NCBI GenBank assembly: GCA_004299495.1
Contig: SCPY01000138.1
Coordinates: 1 to 8,550 of the forward strand
Direction of reading: 5' to 3'
Length of the DNA: 8,550 nt
From: a bacterium
GTDB lineage: Bacteria > Omnitrophota > Gorgyraeia > Gygaellales > UBA12090
The position numbers were made by a program, and so were the translations under genes. Within the stretch, counting starts at the first letter, position 1, and each line of letters starts with the position of its first letter. This document shows positions 5,835 to 8,550 of this stretch, piece after piece. The notes under the pieces were generated by a model. That model had not been told where the DNA came from and did not search any database. It saw only the letters and a program-made list of their open reading frames with translations.

Positions 5835-6713
5835 ATGGCTAAAATATTAAAATTAGGATTACCCAAGGGGAGCCTCCAGGAGGCAACCTTCGCGATGTTT
5901 AAGAAGGCCGGATTTAACATCCACGCGGGAGAGCGTTCCTATATCCCTTCTATTGACGACCCTGAGATTGACCCGGTTTTGCTGCGGGCGCAGGAAATGT
6001 CGCGCTACGTGGAAGACGGCGCCATTGACTGCGGCATCACCGGCAATGACTGGATACTGGAAAACGGCTCTGATGTGGTAAAGGTTGAGGATTTGGCGTA
6101 TGCCAAGCAAAGCCTGAATCCGGTGCGCTGGGTATTGGCGGTTCCGGAAAGCTCCGGGATACAGGATGTCCGGGGATTAGAGGGAAAACTCATTGCCACC
6201 GAACTGGTTAATGTCACTAAAGAATACCTGAAAAAATCCAGGGTTAAGGCGGATGTGGAATTCAGCTGGGGGGCGACTGAGGTAAAGGTGGCCACCGGTT
6301 TAGTAAACGGCATTGTTGAGCTTACCGAAACAGGAAGAAGCCTGAGGGCGCACAAGTTAAAGATAATCTCCACTGTTGTAGAATCTACCACCCAGTTTAT
6401 TGCCAATAAGCTTTCCTTTAAAGACGGCTGGAAGAAGGCAAAAATGCGCCAGATTTGCCTTTTGCTCAAAGGGGCAATCCAGGCCGAAGGAAAGGTAGGC
6501 TTAAAGATGAACATAAGAAGCCAAAACCTTAAGAAAATTATCGGGATATTGCCCGCGCTTAAGAACCCCACTATATCCACCTTAAGCCAGAAGGGTTGGC
6601 TCGCGGTTGAGACGATAATTGAAGAAAAGATAGTGCGCACGATAATCCCGCGGCTTAAGGAGGCAGGCGCCGAGGGGATTATTGAGTATCCGTTGAATAA
6701 GTTAATATATTAA
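5835..6713 (+). CDS. hisG: ATP phosphoribosyltransferase, long form (HisG-L)
   Basis: Catalyses the first step of histidine synthesis: ATP plus PRPP gives N1-phosphoribosyl-ATP. At 292 residues it is the long, self-sufficient form that does not need HisZ. The catalytic periplasmic-binding-like part carries LPKGSL (9-14), DCGITGNDW (65-73) and the PRPP phosphate-binding loop region GLVNGIVELTETGRSL (155-170). The C-terminal domain (about 215-290, including GILPALKNPTISTL and the final GAEGIIEYPLNKLIY) is the ACT-like histidine-binding regulatory module, so feedback inhibition by histidine is expected. No other his genes are in the window. It is first in a four-gene unit, 15 nt before the small basic gene. 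There is no Shine-Dalgarno sequence, and the start is placed at the ATG because conserved sequence begins there. Confidence 0.96.
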   Translation: MAKILKLGLPKGSLQEATFAMFKKAGFNIHAGERSYIPSIDDPEIDPVLLRAQEMSRYVEDGAIDCGITGNDWILENGSDVVKVEDLAYAKQSLNPVRWVLAVPESSGIQDVRGLEGKLIATELVNVTKEYLKKSRVKADVEFSWGATEVKVATGLVNGIVELTETGRSLRAHKLKIISTVVESTTQFIANKLSFKDGWKKAKMRQICLLLKGAIQAEGKVGLKMNIRSQNLKKIIGILPALKNPTISTLSQKGWLAVETIIEEKIVRTIIPRLKEAGAEGIIEYPLNKLIY

Positions 6714-6728
6714 ACAAAGTGAGGAAAG

Positions 6729-6830
6729 ATGCCTTGCGGCAGAAAGAGAAAAAAGAGAAAGATACGCACGCATAAAAGAAAAAAGATGCTGCGTAAACGC
6801 AGACACCTGAAGAAGAGGGCGTGGGGATAA
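6729..6830 (+). CDS. 33-residue highly basic protein, COX24/AURKAIP1 (mS38)-like putative ribosomal protein
   Basis: A tiny gene with an ATG start, 33 codons and a TAA stop, preceded by GAGG at 6721-6724. The product starts MPCGRKRKKRKIRTHKRK and continues with more Arg/Lys. More than half of its residues are basic and there are no acidic residues. The pattern (MP-G-KRK--K--THKRKK--RK-RH-KK) is that of short bacterial proteins annotated as COX24/AURKAIP1-domain, the family of the mitochondrial small-subunit ribosomal protein mS38. A role bound to rRNA is therefore inferred. It sits 15 nt behind hisG, and its last 10 nt overlap the GTG start of the TPR gene, so the two are probably translationally coupled. 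The family assignment is from recalled resemblance, and a different small RNA-binding peptide is possible. Confidence 0.82.
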   Translation: MPCGRKRKKRKIRTHKRKKMLRKRRHLKKRAWG

Positions 6831-7801
6831 TCCGTAAGCTTTTCATCGGCGCTGTAGTCGTTGGCGCGGGGTTCTTTCTCTTGTGCTTGAGGCAGAGTTT
6901 TTGCGGACTTAGCGACAGGAATAAAGCGCGGGCCCAGGCCCATTATCTGATGGGCTTATTTTATGAAAACCGGCAAGATTTTGACGAGGCTATTTCCGAA
7001 TATAACCAGGCGGCAAGCCTGGATAAAGATATCCCCGCCATACTCCTGCATACGGCTATCAGCCATATCCGCAAAGGAAATCTTGGCCAGGCACGGGAAA
7101 CCTTAGAGCGGCTAAAGGCGCTTGAGCCGGAAGACACGCAGGCGGGATTAGTCCTCGCGCTTTTATACGCCTCCCAGAATCAATCCGAAAAGGCAGCCTT
7201 AGAGTATGAAAAAGTCCTTAAGGGCGCGGCAAAGGCAGACCCCAAAAATATTGATATCCTTAAAAGCCTGGCCACGGTCTATTATCAGCAGAAAAAGATT
7301 GAAGAGGCCATCGCCACTTACAGGTTTATTCTTGATATTGACAAGAGCGACTACGAGTCAATCTTTATGCTGGGCAGCCTCTTAGAAGAGAAAGGCCTGC
7401 GCCAGGAGGCGATAAATAAGTTTAAGGAAACTTTAGAATTAAATCCCGATTATCCCAATGCCCTTAATTCGCTGGGGTATATTTACGCTGAGGAAGGCAA
7501 GAACCTTTCTGAAGCGGAGGGGTTGGTAAAGAAGGCTCTCGTCCAAAAGCCGGATAACGCGGCATATATTGACAGCCTGGGCTGGATTTATTTTAAGATG
7601 AGCCGCGTTGACCAGGCAATAGAGCAATTAGAGAGGGCAAGCGGCATGTTTGCCGACCCGGTAATCTACGACCATCTCGGAGACGCGTACTTTAAAAAGG
7701 GGATATCAGATAAGGCGAAAAGCGCCTGGGAAAAGTCTCTGGAATTAGACGGCAGGCAGGAAAAAGTAAAGGAAAAGCTGAATCATCTGCGGGCAAAATA
7801 A
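6821..7801 (+). CDS. Membrane-anchored tetratricopeptide-repeat protein
   Basis: A 326-residue protein with an N-terminal hydrophobic anchor (about 8-23, FIGAVVVGAGFFLLCL) after a basic start. About eight TPR units cover residues 38-312. Typical pieces are AHYLMGLFYENRQDFDEAISEYNQA in the first unit (40-64), MLGSLLEEKGLRQEAINKF (183-201), SLGWIYFKMSRVDQAIEQL (252-270) and LGDAYFKKGISDKAKSAW (286-303). There is no classical lipobox. The protein probably sits on the inner membrane with the repeats outside, acting as a protein-binding scaffold; the partner is unknown. GTG is the only plausible start: an in-frame TAA lies at 6794, and no ATG or GTG follows near the anchor. The start overlaps the 3' end of the basic mini-gene, and any Shine-Dalgarno sequence is too close, so reinitiation is likely. 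Confidence 0.88.
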   Translation: MGIIRKLFIGAVVVGAGFFLLCLRQSFCGLSDRNKARAQAHYLMGLFYENRQDFDEAISEYNQAASLDKDIPAILLHTAISHIRKGNLGQARETLERLKALEPEDTQAGLVLALLYASQNQSEKAALEYEKVLKGAAKADPKNIDILKSLATVYYQQKKIEEAIATYRFILDIDKSDYESIFMLGSLLEEKGLRQEAINKFKETLELNPDYPNALNSLGYIYAEEGKNLSEAEGLVKKALVQKPDNAAYIDSLGWIYFKMSRVDQAIEQLERASGMFADPVIYDHLGDAYFKKGISDKAKSAWEKSLELDGRQEKVKEKLNHLRAK

Positions 7802-7807
7802 TCGCGT

Positions 7808-8550
7808 ATGAGCGAAGATAAGGATATAGAGTTTTTGCAAGAAAAGGCAAAGCAGCTGCGCCGCCTGATAATTAAGATGTTGGCAAGAGCGGGTTCGGGC
7901 CATCCCGGAGGAAGTTTGTCCAGCGCGGATATGATTACCTGCCTTTATTTTAAGGTGATGCGCCATAACCCCAAAGAGCCGCGTTGGCCGGAGCGGGACA
8001 GGTTTCATCTGTCTAAAGGGCATTGCTGCCCCGCGTTGTATGCCGCCCTGTCTGAGTCAGGGTATTTTCCTCAGGAACATCTCTGGACTTTGCGTAAGCT
8101 CGGCTCAATACTGCAGGGGCACCCTGACCGAAGGGCTACAGGAGTTGAGGTGGCGAGCGGTTCGCTGGGGCAGGGGCTTTCTGTCGCGCTGGGAATGTCG
8201 CTGGCCGGCAAGATGGATAACCGGCCTTACCGCGTATACTGCCTGCTCGGCGACGGAGAGACCCAGGAAGGAAATATTTGGGAGGCGGCGATGGCCGCAA
8301 GCCACTACGCCTGCGATAACCTCTGCGCGTTGCTGGATTATAACGGCTTTCAGATTGACGGATGCATAAAAGAGATTATGAACCTGGAGCCTGTGGTTGA
8401 TAAATGGCGTTCCTTTGGCTGGCATACGATTGAGGTAAACGGCCACAATATCAAAGAGCTGCTCGGCGCCTTTGAAGAGGCAAAGAGCGCAAAGGGCAAG
8501 CCCTCAATCATTATCGCCCATACCATAAAGGGAAAAGGCGTTTCTTTTAT
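7808..8550 (+). CDS. Transketolase, N-terminal (ThDP-binding) subunit, 3' partial
   Basis: The first half of a split transketolase, which moves two-carbon units between sugar phosphates in the non-oxidative pentose phosphate pathway. 247 complete codons are visible and the frame stays open at the right edge. Landmarks are SGHPGGSLSSADM (residues 30-42), LSKGHCCPALYAAL, GHPDR followed by ASGSLGQGLSVALGM, the ThDP/Mg motif GDGETQEGNIWEAAM with downstream LDYNGFQIDG, and AHTIKGKGVSF near the edge. The KGKGVSF position is about 25-30 residues from the usual end of N-terminal subunits. A separate C-terminal subunit gene is thus expected next, but a full-length enzyme cannot be excluded from this window. 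It begins 6 nt after the TPR gene with no evident Shine-Dalgarno sequence. Confidence 0.93.
   Translation, partial: MSEDKDIEFLQEKAKQLRRLIIKMLARAGSGHPGGSLSSADMITCLYFKVMRHNPKEPRWPERDRFHLSKGHCCPALYAALSESGYFPQEHLWTLRKLGSILQGHPDRRATGVEVASGSLGQGLSVALGMSLAGKMDNRPYRVYCLLGDGETQEGNIWEAAMAASHYACDNLCALLDYNGFQIDGCIKEIMNLEPVVDKWRSFGWHTIEVNGHNIKELLGAFEEAKSAKGKPSIIIAHTIKGKGVSF

Noticed and set aside
6005..6640. Open frame of 211 codons on the - strand inside hisG
   Set aside because: It is fully antisense to a clear hisG, shows no recognisable protein features and has no spacing or signal of its own.
8040..8446. Open frames on both strands (8040-8369 + and 8105-8446 -) at the right end
   Set aside because: Both lie over the transketolase N-terminal coding frame, whose motifs run continuously from 7808 to the edge. 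They are shadows of that gene.

Overview
The window looks like a chromosomal segment of an anaerobic, diderm (Gram-negative-type) bacterium. It has an oxygen-sensitive four-subunit pyruvate:ferredoxin oxidoreductase (POR), a dedicated small ferredoxin, and a membrane-anchored PpiD/SurA-like periplasmic chaperone. The gene repertoire, dense packing and split transketolase remind me of candidate-phylum genomes such as Omnitrophota. That placement is an inference from general resemblance, not a demonstrated match. No RNA genes, CRISPR arrays or insertion sequences were seen. The one mobile element is an intein.

Region 1 (1-4268, + strand): a compact operon encoding POR in the order gamma (partial, its N-terminus lies outside the window), delta, alpha, beta, followed by a 60-residue single-cluster ferredoxin. 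The genes overlap or nearly touch, and the operon ends at a strong stem-loop terminator. The beta gene is the highlight. It is 678 codons long because a 367-residue intein with a LAGLIDADG homing-endonuclease domain is inserted in frame between Asn131 and Thr499. This is directly after the invariant asparagine that closes the Mg-thiamine-diphosphate motif. Removing it leaves a 311-residue beta subunit of normal size with a perfect YDNEAYMN/TGVQRSG junction. The enzyme should therefore be inactive until protein splicing occurs.

Region 2 (4274-5749, - strand): a 491-residue PpiD/SurA-like protein convergent with the POR operon. It shares the intergenic terminator. Its parvulin domain looks degenerate, so a chaperone role is more likely than isomerase activity.

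Region 3 (5750-5834): an 85-bp divergent promoter region. On each strand a perfect TATAAT lies exactly 8 nt from the ATG, and neither start has a usable Shine-Dalgarno sequence. Both divergent genes may therefore be transcribed as leaderless mRNAs.

Region 4 (5835-8550, + strand): an apparent four-gene operon. It comprises hisG (long-form ATP phosphoribosyltransferase), a 33-codon gene for a very basic mS38/COX24-like putative ribosomal protein, a membrane-anchored eight-TPR protein that starts at GTG inside the mini-gene, and the N-terminal subunit of a split transketolase that runs off the window end.

Together the window combines pyruvate/acetyl-CoA redox metabolism (POR plus ferredoxin), pentose-phosphate carbon shuffling (transketolase), entry into histidine biosynthesis (HisG) and envelope protein quality control. 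The most unusual element is the intein sitting at the catalytic centre of POR.
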